Shown piece after piece: positions 6,045 to 15,104 of a stretch of 45,505 bases of DNA (its first letter is position 1; the number at the start of each line of letters is the position of its first letter). Position numbers and translations under genes: made by a program. A model generated the notes under the pieces. It was not told the DNA's origin. It saw only the letters and a program-made list of their open reading frames with translations, and did not search any database. Source of the stretch: a virus; IMG/VR virus record IMGVR_UViG_3300025276_000007, positions 1 through 45,505 of that record, one strand, 5' to 3'.

Positions 6045-7412
6045 ATGCCTAGAAAACTAAGCCAGAGTAAGGCCACACAGACCCTTGGAGTAAGCGGACA
6101 GAACGTCCGTAACGGTCAGATCAGGTCTGATGAGTTTATTCCAGAGTTAAGAGGTAAAGCAGCGATACGAAAGTATCGGGAAATGAGAGACAATGACAGT
6201 ACTATTGGTGCGGTTATGTATGCTGCTGAACAAGTACTTCGTGACGTCAAGCTCAAAGTGGAGCCAGCTAATGATACCCCTGCAGCAAAGACTGAAGCAG
6301 AGTTTGTCGAGAGTGTCCTTAATGATATGGAACACTCCCTTGATGATCATATTGCAGAAGCACTATCAAGCCTTAGTTATGGCTTTGCTTGGTTTGAGGT
6401 TGTCTATAAGCGCCGTGTTGGGCCTACTCAAAGGTCGTACAAGAAACATAGTAAGCATACTGACGGACGTATGGGTGTGCGCAAGATTGTGTGCCGTGCG
6501 CCTTGGACAGTCTCTCGGTTTGATGTAGACACCAAGACAGGCGAAGTATTAGGGCTTTATCAGGACACAGGCTATGCTCTCTCAAACCACTATATCCCAG
6601 CTAACAAAAGCCTTTATTACCGTACTACCAGCATTAATGGTGATCCTTCTGGGCGCAGCATCTTACGTAATGCTTATACGTCTTACCAATACTTAAACAA
6701 CCTACAGAGCATAGAAGCTATAGCAGTGGAACGTGAGTTAGCTGGTATCCCAGTAGCTCGTATCCCCTCTGAGTATCTCTCAGGAGACGCTACAGCAGCA
6801 CAGTCAGGTTTTGTTGCCAATCTTGAAGGAATCCTTCGTGATGTAAAGTTCAACGAACAGGGCTACATCATTACACCTAGTGATACCTATCCTGACAAAG
6901 ATGGCTCTCCTACAGATATACGTCTGGTAGACGTAGAGTTGATGAGTTCTAGTGGCACTCGTAACCTAGACATCGACCCCATTGTAAGACGGTATCAGCA
7001 TGACATTGCCCGTAGTGTACTTTCTGAGTTTCTTATGCTTGGTGGAGGTAACAACGGATCATATGCGCTTTCTAAAAGTAAGACTGACCTGTTCCTACGT
7101 GCCCTAGAGAGCTACATCCAAGCTATTGTAGATGTTCTTAACAAACAGTTAGTAGAACGTTTGTGGCAGCTTAACGGACTTAACTACGACCTCATGCCCT
7201 GTATCAAGGCTGGTGATGTTGCCCCACACGACTTACGTGAGATTGCAGCATTCCTTCGTAACCTTAACGGTGCAGACATTAACGTCAGTGATCACCCAGA
7301 GGTTATACAAGACCTTATGGACATAGCTGAACTGAACTATGACCCTATTGCAGAGGTCACAACAGAAACTGACCTGCCTACTGAGGTAGAAGACAACAAG
7401 GAAAACACATAA
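6045..7412 (+). CDS. Portal protein (DUF935/Mu gp29-like)
   Basis: 455 residues. The pattern after residue 40 (RDNDSTIGAVMYAAEQVLRD), the VEPA block and the conserved SLSYGFAWFEVVYKRR (about 110-125) are typical of DUF935-type portals. These form the dodecameric ring at the capsid vertex, bind the terminase and later the neck. The C-terminal third has the helical barrel-like region, followed by an acidic tail (EVEDNKENT). It starts one base after terL and its stop overlaps the start of the next gene, so the three are translated together. Confidence 0.92.
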   Translation: MPRKLSQSKATQTLGVSGQNVRNGQIRSDEFIPELRGKAAIRKYREMRDNDSTIGAVMYAAEQVLRDVKLKVEPANDTPAAKTEAEFVESVLNDMEHSLDDHIAEALSSLSYGFAWFEVVYKRRVGPTQRSYKKHSKHTDGRMGVRKIVCRAPWTVSRFDVDTKTGEVLGLYQDTGYALSNHYIPANKSLYYRTTSINGDPSGRSILRNAYTSYQYLNNLQSIEAIAVERELAGIPVARIPSEYLSGDATAAQSGFVANLEGILRDVKFNEQGYIITPSDTYPDKDGSPTDIRLVDVELMSSSGTRNLDIDPIVRRYQHDIARSVLSEFLMLGGGNNGSYALSKSKTDLFLRALESYIQAIVDVLNKQLVERLWQLNGLNYDLMPCIKAGDVAPHDLREIAAFLRNLNGADINVSDHPEVIQDLMDIAELNYDPIAEVTTETDLPTEVEDNKENT

Positions 7413-7879
7413 TGGCTATTACTACAGCACTAAGCAATGTTTTTAAGTTAGAGTTGCTTAAAGGTAATCACGACTTTGATAACGACACATTTCGTGTAGC
7501 ACTAATTAAAGAAAGCCCAAGTGGTACTTATGGTGCCGCAACAGTAGCATACTCAGAAATTGGTACAAACAGTGATAACCCATCTGGTTCTGGTTACGCT
7601 GGAGTTTTTGATACCATCTCCACAGGCGCACAAGCAGCTATCGCCACTGGATACCCTCAGATGGATGGTACAACTGCCGTTATGGACTTTGATGATGCAG
7701 TATTTGCAAGCGTAACTGTTCAGGCTGATGGTTGTATTCTTTATAACCCTAATGCTGATAGTGCAGCTAATGTTATAGCAACGTTCGATTTTGGTGGTAC
7801 AGTCAGTGCTACCGCTGGTGACTTCACTATTCAGTTCCCTGCCCCCGGTGCTTCCACAAGTATTCTACGCCTAGCCTAA
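7412..7879 (+). CDS. Virion protein of a common phage structural family
   Basis: 155 residues with the layout of a widespread marine phage protein: start AITTALSNVFKLELLKGNHDF, then DTFRVALIKE, a Gly/Ser-rich middle, DFDDAVFASVTVQADGCILYN and an ending FTIQFPAPGASTSILRLA. The predicted fold is an all-beta sandwich. Members lie among head or tail genes, but their exact role is not known to me. It overlaps the portal stop and opens a five-gene insert between portal and prohead protease, so a capsid-surface or fibre role is plausible. Confidence 0.7.
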   Translation: MAITTALSNVFKLELLKGNHDFDNDTFRVALIKESPSGTYGAATVAYSEIGTNSDNPSGSGYAGVFDTISTGAQAAIATGYPQMDGTTAVMDFDDAVFASVTVQADGCILYNPNADSAANVIATFDFGGTVSATAGDFTIQFPAPGASTSILRLA

Positions 7880-7896
7880 TCTGAGGATACCTAAGA

Positions 7897-9408
7897 ATGG
7901 TAAAGTTCGTCAACAGAGTTAAACTTAATCTGACCACTACAGGTACAGGTACAGTAACCTTTGGCTCTGTTGTCGATGGCTTCCAGAGTCTTACTGATGC
8001 CTCTGTTGTTGATGCTGACGTTGTAAGATACACTCTGGAAAGTGGAACTAATTTTGAGGTAGGGACTGGCACTATAGGACTAGCTGGTGGAACTTACACT
8101 ATGGCTAGGTCTCCTAGTTCTTCCTCTGAATCTGACAACTCAGCTATTAACTTAGGTTCTGGTGCGGTATGCTTCCTTACCATGCTTGCAGAAGATGTTG
8201 TTCAAGTCTTAGCTGACTTAGATAATGTGTCCTCTACCGCACCCGCTGGTGGTCAAAATTTATCTTACGATTCAGGTACTAGCTCTTGGGTTCCTGCTTC
8301 CCCTTCTGGTGGTATTACAAGCGTAGGTAACTACGCAGGCCTTCCTGCGTCACCTAGTGAAACAGACCTAGCTTGGGTACAAAATACTAAGGCATTATAC
8401 GTCTATGACGGTGCAGAGTGGGACAAAGTGGCTACAGGCAATCAAGTTGCACCCCGCTATACAACCTCACCACCAGCTACACTGCTGTTGGCAAATGATG
8501 GCTCTACCACCTCCGACATAGTTACTGTAGCAGTAGACGATATGGGTTATCCTGTGCAATACACATGGGATGCTTTCTCTGGCTCAAATGTGTATGGGCC
8601 AAGTGCGTTGCCTCCACAGCTAACAGCAGTTAATGTGAACCAAAACGGAACTTACACGCTGACCCCTAGTGGCACGTCATCTAATGCGGGTGACGTTAGC
8701 TTTAGGGCGCAGGCATCTGACGGAGTTGCGACAGTAGTTGGCGTCACCACCTTAACGCTGCAATTCTCAGCCAACTTTACAGTATCTTCGCTGTCTCGAA
8801 ATGGAGACACACTTTCAGCTTCCTCAACTGGTGCGTTTGTAGCCTCCACAAACGGAGGATTTATTTCTACGAGTGGCTTCCTAGTCGGAGACGTTTTGGA
8901 TTTGGGCAAAAAGTACTTTGAGGCCAAGTACACTCAGGCCCACACTCTCACAAACTCTGGCTTGTACACTGGCCTTATTGACGCTGTAAGGGGCGCTAAC
9001 AACGATACAGGTTATTCTACATCGCCCGGCGGAAACGTGGCTGTTTGGTTTACGCAGGGGGGAAATGTTGGACACAACGGGCCTTATGACGTTGAGGCAG
9101 GGTTTACCAACGGTGGAAAATGGACTTCGGGTGTTTGCGCTACTGGTAACAGCGTTACCACCGCTGACGTACTTATGTACGCCTACGACACGACTGCAAA
9201 AAAGGCTTGGTTTGGCATAAACAACAACTGGAGTCTCTTTACTGGTAATCCTGTCACTGGGGCGGGTATGCCTATGTCTGGCATCACTGGCGCTGTGCGG
9301 TTCTTTGTTGCTTACAACAATGTTTCTGGCTCTATAGGTTTGCAAATTCAAACTGGTGCTGGTGGAACCCCAACATACTCAGCCCCAACGGGGTTTGAAG
9401 ACTACTAA
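7897..9408 (+). CDS. Modular fibre-like virion protein with C-terminal lectin/SPRY-like domain
   Basis: 503 residues. The N-terminal 100 residues form a beta-rich attachment-like module (FVNRVKLNLTTTGTGTVTFG). A linker follows with LSYDSGTSSWVPASPSGG, a pattern common in phage fibres. At about 140-165 there is a small repeat with a WVQNTKALYVYDGAEW motif, then an Ig-like stretch at about 170-285. The last 200 residues (KKYFEAKYTQAH, Gly-rich turns, KAWFGINNNWSLF) look like a B30.2/SPRY or concanavalin-type fold. Codon use shifts after about 8450 to more C/G-ended codons, suggesting a swapped-in domain. It probably binds glycans from the capsid or tail surface. Confidence 0.65.
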   Translation: MVKFVNRVKLNLTTTGTGTVTFGSVVDGFQSLTDASVVDADVVRYTLESGTNFEVGTGTIGLAGGTYTMARSPSSSSESDNSAINLGSGAVCFLTMLAEDVVQVLADLDNVSSTAPAGGQNLSYDSGTSSWVPASPSGGITSVGNYAGLPASPSETDLAWVQNTKALYVYDGAEWDKVATGNQVAPRYTTSPPATLLLANDGSTTSDIVTVAVDDMGYPVQYTWDAFSGSNVYGPSALPPQLTAVNVNQNGTYTLTPSGTSSNAGDVSFRAQASDGVATVVGVTTLTLQFSANFTVSSLSRNGDTLSASSTGAFVASTNGGFISTSGFLVGDVLDLGKKYFEAKYTQAHTLTNSGLYTGLIDAVRGANNDTGYSTSPGGNVAVWFTQGGNVGHNGPYDVEAGFTNGGKWTSGVCATGNSVTTADVLMYAYDTTAKKAWFGINNNWSLFTGNPVTGAGMPMSGITGAVRFFVAYNNVSGSIGLQIQTGAGGTPTYSAPTGFEDY

Positions 9409-11300
9409 TGTTAGGTTTTGCCCCCCTTGCATCCACCACATTAGGCGGTTCTGGTGCTGTCAGAGAAGTAATATTAGCAGATGTAACAGGAGTTCAGGCT
9501 TCTGTAACTTTAGGAGTTATCTCCCTATCTACTGACGCCACTATATCTGATCAAGCCTTAAGAAAGCCTGAAACTGTTTACTTCGATGACCCTAATAATG
9601 ACGGTGTTGGAGTTATACGCAGGAATGAGGGCAACTTTTACACTTGGACAAACGCTTTTATCTTGGGTATGCGGCCTCAGGTATTTACAACTGGCCCAGA
9701 CAAAGACAATGCAACAAGTGGTCCCATTTGGGATGAATCGGTAGCTGGCGCCAAAGCTCTTTCTGTACAAACTAAGATAACCTCTGGGTTAACCTCTGAC
9801 CCGATAGTGTCTCAGTCCTCATGGGTTCCTTTGGTTAACGGTGACTACACCTACCCAGCTACCTATGATGCTTCTCTTGGTTATGATGCTAGTAACTCCT
9901 ACCCTGTCACGGTAAACCTAAACCACTTGCCCTCTGAGACCATCGTTAACAATGCGGCAACTATCAGCACTATTGATGACCCTCTCTTAGCTACCCTCAC
10001 TTTCCCTGCTTCTGACCCTGACTTGTTTAATGTCGTTGTTGGACAAGTACGCACAATAAACACTTTTGATACGACTAACACTGATACATACTTTGACAGC
10101 CTTATTAATGGACAAGCGGGTTCTTTCCTTGACTCTCTTGTAGGGGAAAACAAACACTATCTACTACAGAAATATGATACAGACAAAGGCTTCGATGTTG
10201 GTACTCTCTCTGTAGCAGCGTCTGGTACCGATAAAACAGACGATACTATTCTAGCGGGAACATGTAACTACAAATACATTATCCCTGATAGTGATTCCCA
10301 AGGGATTACCCTTGGTTTTAACAGTGCTATTGCAATACCTGTTACAGAAGAACTATTAGGTTTTGAAATAGACTTACAAGACAGCTTATCAGACCTACAA
10401 GCTAATGTCTCCATAACCTTGTCCTCCGGTTTTGACATTGGTACTGTAGGACTACCTGACCCTCAGTGGTACTTGAGTACGTCTAGGGTAGAAATTATAG
10501 CGGAGCCTAATCAGCCTGCTAATGATGTAATATATCCTTACGCATCTCGTTCACCTACTGCTGGTCCTACACAGACAGACTTTGACTTTGTAGTATCTCT
10601 TGGTGTCTTAGCTGGTCCCATAGCTGTTGATCAACCTGTAGGTGGTTATGATGCCACCTTAACTTTAGGTACTCCTACTCTTAGGTCTTTTAATGTTATA
10701 CCTGTAGCTTCTCTAGTTACTACACTAGGGTCAAACCTTTCTGGTGTAGTAGGTCAACCTACAGAGATTATATACCCTTCTGACAGCATACTTATAACTT
10801 CAAGTCTGGGAAGTATTACAACTCTAGCTACCTCTAATGCTGTATGTACAAGTAGACTTGCCACCCTTGGCTTAGGCAACATAACTTTTGCTGCTAATGC
10901 TAACGCTGCTCCAAGTGGTGTAGGGACTACGTTAAGCGAGAACTTATCTCTCGTCGTTACAGGTGATGCTAATGTATTCCCTGTCGGAATAGAAGGCATA
11001 CTAACGGTAGGGAGTTTTGGAGTAGCTGCTGCAACACTCCTGCCTAATGTTTCTGGAACCCTAAGCCTTGGTGATATTGGTGTTTCAGCTACAGTATTCT
11101 TCCCTAGCTACACTTTAACCGCTTCGGTTGGGACTCTTGCAGCTACAGGCATACACTTCGACTTTGAGGCCATTAAGCACTTGTATAACACAAAGAGGTC
11201 ACAACATGCTGGTTTCCCTGCTAACAGGTCTGTCAGACCTACGTTTAGTAGTCCTAGACAAGTTAAGCCCCTAAAGTCCACTCAAAACCTAGCTGCATAA
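9408..11300 (+). CDS. Large repetitive beta-rich virion protein
   Basis: 630 residues. The N-terminus and the C-terminal half consist of repeated short beta motifs of the form VTLGVISLSTDATI, TLTLGTPTLRSF and GTLSLGDIGVSATVFFPSYTLTASVG, as in extended fibres or decoration proteins of marine phages. The middle (about 110-370) is a less repetitive globular part. The C-terminus is basic (KHLYNTKRSQHAGFPANRSVRPTF) and could anchor it. It starts at the stop of the preceding gene. Position between portal and protease argues for a head-associated fibre. The exact function is unknown. Confidence 0.65.
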   Translation: MLGFAPLASTTLGGSGAVREVILADVTGVQASVTLGVISLSTDATISDQALRKPETVYFDDPNNDGVGVIRRNEGNFYTWTNAFILGMRPQVFTTGPDKDNATSGPIWDESVAGAKALSVQTKITSGLTSDPIVSQSSWVPLVNGDYTYPATYDASLGYDASNSYPVTVNLNHLPSETIVNNAATISTIDDPLLATLTFPASDPDLFNVVVGQVRTINTFDTTNTDTYFDSLINGQAGSFLDSLVGENKHYLLQKYDTDKGFDVGTLSVAASGTDKTDDTILAGTCNYKYIIPDSDSQGITLGFNSAIAIPVTEELLGFEIDLQDSLSDLQANVSITLSSGFDIGTVGLPDPQWYLSTSRVEIIAEPNQPANDVIYPYASRSPTAGPTQTDFDFVVSLGVLAGPIAVDQPVGGYDATLTLGTPTLRSFNVIPVASLVTTLGSNLSGVVGQPTEIIYPSDSILITSSLGSITTLATSNAVCTSRLATLGLGNITFAANANAAPSGVGTTLSENLSLVVTGDANVFPVGIEGILTVGSFGVAAATLLPNVSGTLSLGDIGVSATVFFPSYTLTASVGTLAATGIHFDFEAIKHLYNTKRSQHAGFPANRSVRPTFSSPRQVKPLKSTQNLAA

Positions 11301-11314
11301 GAGGAACGTAAGAT

Positions 11315-11662
11315 ATGAGCCTAGTTTGGCCTAACAAAGACCCTGATGAACTGTTAGACTACAGTATTGATTGGTCTGATATTGTTTCTGGGTTTACCAT
11401 TAGTACAGTAGTCTGGTCTGTAAGGTCTAATGTTAACCCTGCCGAGACTGTATTAGCTGCTGGTCAGGACTTAACTACCGCTACTAGTAGTGCTATTGTT
11501 GACAGCATACAGAACATACAACAAGCCTTGTCGGGAAATAACGCAATTATTTATATCGGTGGTGGAGTAAGTGGTAGAGACTATGTCTTCGTTTGCACCA
11601 TTACTACAAGTATTGCAACCACCATACAACGTGCTGTAATCTTAAGATGTAGGAGCGTATAA
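11315..11662 (+). CDS. Small virion-associated protein
   Basis: 115 residues. The opening WPNKDPDELLDYSIDWSD, followed by TISTVVWSV, and the ending IYIGGGVSGRDYVFVCTITTS are the marks of a small family found beside capsid genes in many siphoviruses, where it is usually listed as hypothetical. The fold looks like a single beta sandwich. The ribosome site is GAGGAACG. It sits between the long repetitive protein and the cupredoxin-like protein, so it probably belongs to the same surface assembly. Confidence 0.65.
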   Translation: MSLVWPNKDPDELLDYSIDWSDIVSGFTISTVVWSVRSNVNPAETVLAAGQDLTTATSSAIVDSIQNIQQALSGNNAIIYIGGGVSGRDYVFVCTITTSIATTIQRAVILRCRSV

Positions 11663-12198
11663 TGACCTCATCAACTGACTATAATAAGTTTGCTAGATCA
11701 GAGTCTCCGTATGCCAGTAACAACAACGAGAACGTAGCTACCTTCAATACAGCTACATCTAAGTATGATGTTACTCACGGATCATCCCCAGCCAAGCTAA
11801 GTAAGTTTGTTACCTTTAAAGAGGCTAAGTGGTTTAAGGAATACTTAGCTAAGTACGACTCTGATGTAACCATACTGGTAACAGTTGCGTCTGGTACAAA
11901 TTCCTACGGAGCGGGTAACAAGTATTACTTCGGCGGCGTAGTAAGTCCTACTATCCCTTTTGCTGCTGGTAATACCTACATTTTTGATCAATCGGACTCA
12001 TCAAATGCCACGCACCCCATACAGTTCTCTGTTACTGGTAATGGTAGTCATGCTGGCGGGTCAGAGTACACCACAGGGATAACTAAGGTGGGTACTGCGG
12101 GTAGTTCGGGAGCTACTGTCACAGTAGTCGTAACTGGAAGCACTCCTACCTTACATTACTACTGCCCGAATCATAGTGGAATGGGAAATCAAGCATAA
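11662..12198 (+). CDS. Virion protein with cupredoxin-like domain
   Basis: 178 residues. The first 70 are an attachment-like segment (TSSTDYNKFARSESPYASNN). Residues about 90-178 resemble a blue-copper fold: YIFDQSDSSNATHPIQF supplies a His near 113, and the end LHYYCPNHSGMGN supplies Cys, His and Met in the order C-x2-H-x2-M. In canonical plastocyanins the spacing is C-x2-H-x4-M, so copper binding is possible but unproven. Similar domains occur in marine phage virion genes. It shares one base with each neighbour. Function in the particle is unknown. Confidence 0.65.
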   Translation: MTSSTDYNKFARSESPYASNNNENVATFNTATSKYDVTHGSSPAKLSKFVTFKEAKWFKEYLAKYDSDVTILVTVASGTNSYGAGNKYYFGGVVSPTIPFAAGNTYIFDQSDSSNATHPIQFSVTGNGSHAGGSEYTTGITKVGTAGSSGATVTVVVTGSTPTLHYYCPNHSGMGNQA

Positions 12199-12860
12199 TG
12201 GCTGAGTATCAAGGCGAGAAAGTCACACTGAATAAACCACGGCGTATCACAGGTGGTAACAAGAAATTTGAAGTCTTTGTAGAGAGTGGAGGGAAAGTCA
12301 AGCGTGTATCATTCGGTGACCCCAACATGGAGATTCGACGGGATGACCCGAAAGCTCGGGCCAACTTCCGTGCAAGGCATAACTGCGACTCAAAGAAGGA
12401 CAAAACAACAGCAGGATATTGGTCTTGCAGAATGTGGGAGGGAGGAACCTCAGTGTCACAACTCACAAAACACAATATCGAAGGACAAATCCTCAAGGCA
12501 GATGATGAACAACGTCTCGTCTACGGGTGGGCCTCAGTCGTTACCGAAAAGGGCGAACCTGTGGTTGATCGCCAAGGTGATGTTATCGAACCAGAGACGC
12601 TTGTTAAAGCCGTGAACAGCTTCATGGAAAACATTCGTGTCGGAAAAGAAATGCACAAAGGGGACCAAATTGGTGCGGTTATCCACTCCATGCCTATCAC
12701 TAAAGAGATAGGTGAGTCCCTTGGCATCCAGAGTGACCGTGAAGGATGGGTCGTAGCTTTTAAAGTATACGATGATGACGTCTGGGCTAGGGTCAAATCT
12801 GGTGAACTTGCGGCCTTCTCAATAGGTGGTCGTGCTGTAAAGGAATCTTATGATGCCTAA
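12198..12860 (+). CDS. Prohead maturation protease (XkdF/S78-like) with N-terminal basic domain
   Basis: 220 residues. The first 75 are a basic module (RRITGGNKKFEVFVESGGK, then FRARHNCDSKKD, ending TAGYWSCRMW) found in several marine phages, with two conserved Cys. The serine protease domain follows: VYGWASVVTEKGEPVVDRQGD, the catalytic-type His in GKEMHKGDQIG (about 153) and the Ser in ELAAFSIGGRA (about 210). It would cleave scaffold and capsid N-termini during head maturation. It overlaps the scaffold gene by 11 bases. Confidence 0.88.
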   Translation: MAEYQGEKVTLNKPRRITGGNKKFEVFVESGGKVKRVSFGDPNMEIRRDDPKARANFRARHNCDSKKDKTTAGYWSCRMWEGGTSVSQLTKHNIEGQILKADDEQRLVYGWASVVTEKGEPVVDRQGDVIEPETLVKAVNSFMENIRVGKEMHKGDQIGAVIHSMPITKEIGESLGIQSDREGWVVAFKVYDDDVWARVKSGELAAFSIGGRAVKESYDA

Positions 12861-13650
12861 CTTACTGAAACAACTAGAGCTGGATGAACTGTCTTTAGTA
12901 GATCGTCCAGCCAACAAACAAGCAATGGTCTCTCTTTATAAAAGGGACAACTCCGAGGGAGATACTATGGAGAACGAAGTAGAGAAAATGTCAGATGACA
13001 TGAAAGCAAAGCTAAAGCCGTTTATGGACAAAGGTATGTCCGAGGACGAAGCTATGAAAATGTATAACATGAACATGAAGAAGGACGTTCAAGGTCCACT
13101 TGATGAAGTTGATACAGTCAAAGCAGAGCTAGACCTAGCTAAAGCCGAGATTGATCGTCTTAGCAAGTCGCTAGAAGAAGCTGGTTACATTGTTAAAGCA
13201 GAGTCAGTCGAGAAGATGGTTGAGCCTGAGTTTGTAACTTACGGTGAAGAGCAGATCAACAAAGCTGATATCCCTGCGCCCATTCTTAAGGCACTGGAAG
13301 AAGCAGAAGTTGCTAAAGCAGATGCCATCTTGGTTAAGCATGCAGAAGCCGAATTGCCAAACTTTGATATTGGAGTAGCCAAGTCTTTGGTTGCCAATTT
13401 CGGAGACGAAGAAACAATCATGCAAGCACTCAAAGCAGCCGACAAAGCCTTTGCTGATAGCATGACTGAACTGGGTAAATCTGATGTTGACGGAGAGTTC
13501 ACCTCTGCGTCTGACAAGCTGGACGCCCTCGTAAAGTCCTACATGGACGATAACAAAATGAAGAAGAGCCAGCATGCCTTGGCCTACGCTGCCGTAGCGA
13601 AGACCGACGAAGGCAAAGCTCTTATCACTAAATCCTATAAAGGGGAATAA
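12850..13650 (+). CDS. Capsid scaffold protein (XkdF C-terminal-like)
   Basis: 266 residues. It opens with LDELSLVDRPANKQAMVSLYKR, the hallmark that follows the protease domain in XkdF-type proteins. Long charged helices rich in Lys, Glu, Ala and Asp follow, including a coiled-coil stretch at about 85-115 (EVDTVKAELDLAKAEIDRLS), as in internal scaffolds. A second Met at about 39 (DTMENEVEKM), preceded by GAGGGAGATACT, could give a shorter product. Protease and scaffold are separate genes here but overlap, consistent with balanced expression. Confidence 0.8.
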   Translation: MMPNLLKQLELDELSLVDRPANKQAMVSLYKRDNSEGDTMENEVEKMSDDMKAKLKPFMDKGMSEDEAMKMYNMNMKKDVQGPLDEVDTVKAELDLAKAEIDRLSKSLEEAGYIVKAESVEKMVEPEFVTYGEEQINKADIPAPILKALEEAEVAKADAILVKHAEAELPNFDIGVAKSLVANFGDEETIMQALKAADKAFADSMTELGKSDVDGEFTSASDKLDALVKSYMDDNKMKKSQHALAYAAVAKTDEGKALITKSYKGE

Positions 13651-13652
13651 AA

Positions 13653-14021
13653 ATGGCCGTAACTCAATCACGGGACAACCGTACTCTAATCGCTGGCGCA
13701 GACCTGAGTACATCTCAGTTCTTGTTTGCTAAAATGGATGCAGCAGCTAAGGCTGTTGTTGCAGGAGATGGCGAAGGAACTATTGGTGTCATCGAAGTAG
13801 GTGCTGCTTCTGGCAACGCTTGCACTATCACTCACTCAGGTAAAGTCATGGTAAAATGTGGCGGTACTGTAACCATCGCTGATGACGTAGGAATTGATGC
13901 TGCTGGTAAAGCTGTCAATGCTGCCTCTGGTGACATCATTGTGGGTCGTGCTTATGAAGGCGGCGTGACTGATCAGGTTATCGCAATCGAACTGGTCCTA
14001 GCCGCTAACGCACACGCTTAA
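13653..14021 (+). CDS. Capsid decoration protein (DUF2190-like)
   Basis: 122 residues, all-beta and Gly/Ala/Val-rich. The patterns GEGTIGVIEVGAASGNACTI, KVMVKCGGTVTIADDVGIDA and GDIIVGRAYEGGVTDQVIAIEL match the DUF2190 head decoration family. These trimers stabilise the expanded shell. AAGGGGAATAAAAATG is a strong ribosome site, fitting high expression. It lies directly before the major capsid gene. Confidence 0.85.
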   Translation: MAVTQSRDNRTLIAGADLSTSQFLFAKMDAAAKAVVAGDGEGTIGVIEVGAASGNACTITHSGKVMVKCGGTVTIADDVGIDAAGKAVNAASGDIIVGRAYEGGVTDQVIAIELVLAANAHA

Positions 14022-14045
14022 TAGCACAGAATAAGGAATAATAAA

Positions 14046-15047
14046 ATGCCACTATTGACTCCATCACAGGTGCATATCGACCGCCCGTTGTCTAACTTGA
14101 CACTGGCCTATGCACAATCTCAAGAGAACTTTATCGCAGATAAGGTATTTCCCACGGTAGGGGTACAGCGTCAGTCTGACAAGTACTACATCTATGACCG
14201 TGCCAACATGAACCGCACAGGTGACGTAAAGAAGCTTGCGCCACGGACTGAAGTCAACCGTATCGGTATGGCTATCTCAAACGACAGTTACTTTGCTGAC
14301 GTGTATGGCCTTGGTATGGACTTCGATGAGCAGACTATCGCTAACGAAGACGAAGTACTGAACATCCGTCAGGCTGGTGCCGAGACTCTGGCTATGCGCC
14401 TGATGATCCACCGTGAAGAAACATTTGCAAGCACGTTCTTTGCAAACAGCATTTGGACAACTTCTGTCTCAGGTGCAGCTTCTGGTTCTGCTGTTCCTAT
14501 CTTCTGGAATGACTACACCAACTCAACACCAATCGCTAACGTCACACTGGGACGCCGCACTATGCAGCTTTCCTCTGGTGGTTATAAGCCAAACACTATG
14601 GTTGTTGGTAAGGAAGTCCGTGACATTCTGGTTAATCACCCAGACATTCTAGCACGTCTGAACGGTGGAGCTACTGTAAGCAACACTGCTCTGATCACAG
14701 ATGCTAAGATGGCCGAAATCTTTGAGGTAGAGAACTTCTACGTCATGGAAGCAGTCCGTAACACCGCTGTAGAGGGTGCTGCAGAGGCAACTGCCTTTAT
14801 TGGCGGCAAGCATGCCCTTCTGTGCCACACGCCTTCTAATGCGGGTCTCATGACCCCTGCGGCTGGTCTTACCTTTGCATGGAACAATATTCCGGGCGCA
14901 AACAACCTTGGTATCACTGTTGAGTCCTTCTCGGACGATGCACTGAAGCGTCAGCAAGTTGCAGAGCATATCCAAGTTAAGATGGCTTATCAGATGAAGC
15001 TGGTTGGCCCAGATTTGGGTTACTTCTTCAACGCTATCGTACAATAA
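14046..15047 (+). CDS. Major capsid protein (HK97 fold, lambda gpE-like class)
   Basis: 333 residues. The N-terminal part has the conserved block DKVFPTVGVQRQSDKYYIYDRANMNR (from about 33), typical of gpE-like capsid proteins. It continues with EQTIANEDEVLNIRQAGAETLAMRLM, a P-domain helix, and ends with LKRQQVAEHIQVKMAYQMKLVGPDLGYFF. It forms the icosahedral shell. The ribosome site is AATAAGGAATAATAAAATG. Bases 14146-14164, coding Val-Phe-Pro-Thr-Val-Gly-Val, are identical to the non-coding repeat unit at 2.2-2.4 kb. That identity is beyond chance. Confidence 0.95.
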   Translation: MPLLTPSQVHIDRPLSNLTLAYAQSQENFIADKVFPTVGVQRQSDKYYIYDRANMNRTGDVKKLAPRTEVNRIGMAISNDSYFADVYGLGMDFDEQTIANEDEVLNIRQAGAETLAMRLMIHREETFASTFFANSIWTTSVSGAASGSAVPIFWNDYTNSTPIANVTLGRRTMQLSSGGYKPNTMVVGKEVRDILVNHPDILARLNGGATVSNTALITDAKMAEIFEVENFYVMEAVRNTAVEGAAEATAFIGGKHALLCHTPSNAGLMTPAAGLTFAWNNIPGANNLGITVESFSDDALKRQQVAEHIQVKMAYQMKLVGPDLGYFFNAIVQ

Positions 15048-15057
15048 AGTGTACACA

Positions 15058-15083
15058 GGTGGGATGCTTTAGGGTGTCCCACC
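15058..15083 (+). terminator. Hairpin downstream of the capsid gene
   Basis: GGTGGGA (15058-15064) pairs perfectly with TCCCACC (15077-15083) around a 12-base loop. No T run follows. It may act as an RNA-stability element or a partial attenuator that raises the capsid message over the neck genes. Confidence 0.5.
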
Positions 15084-15104
15084 ACCTACATAGGAACCCC
15101 GACT

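Noticed and set aside
12209-12796. Antisense frames over the protease gene
   Set aside because: Ordinary shadows of codon bias; the sense frame has clear protease motifs.
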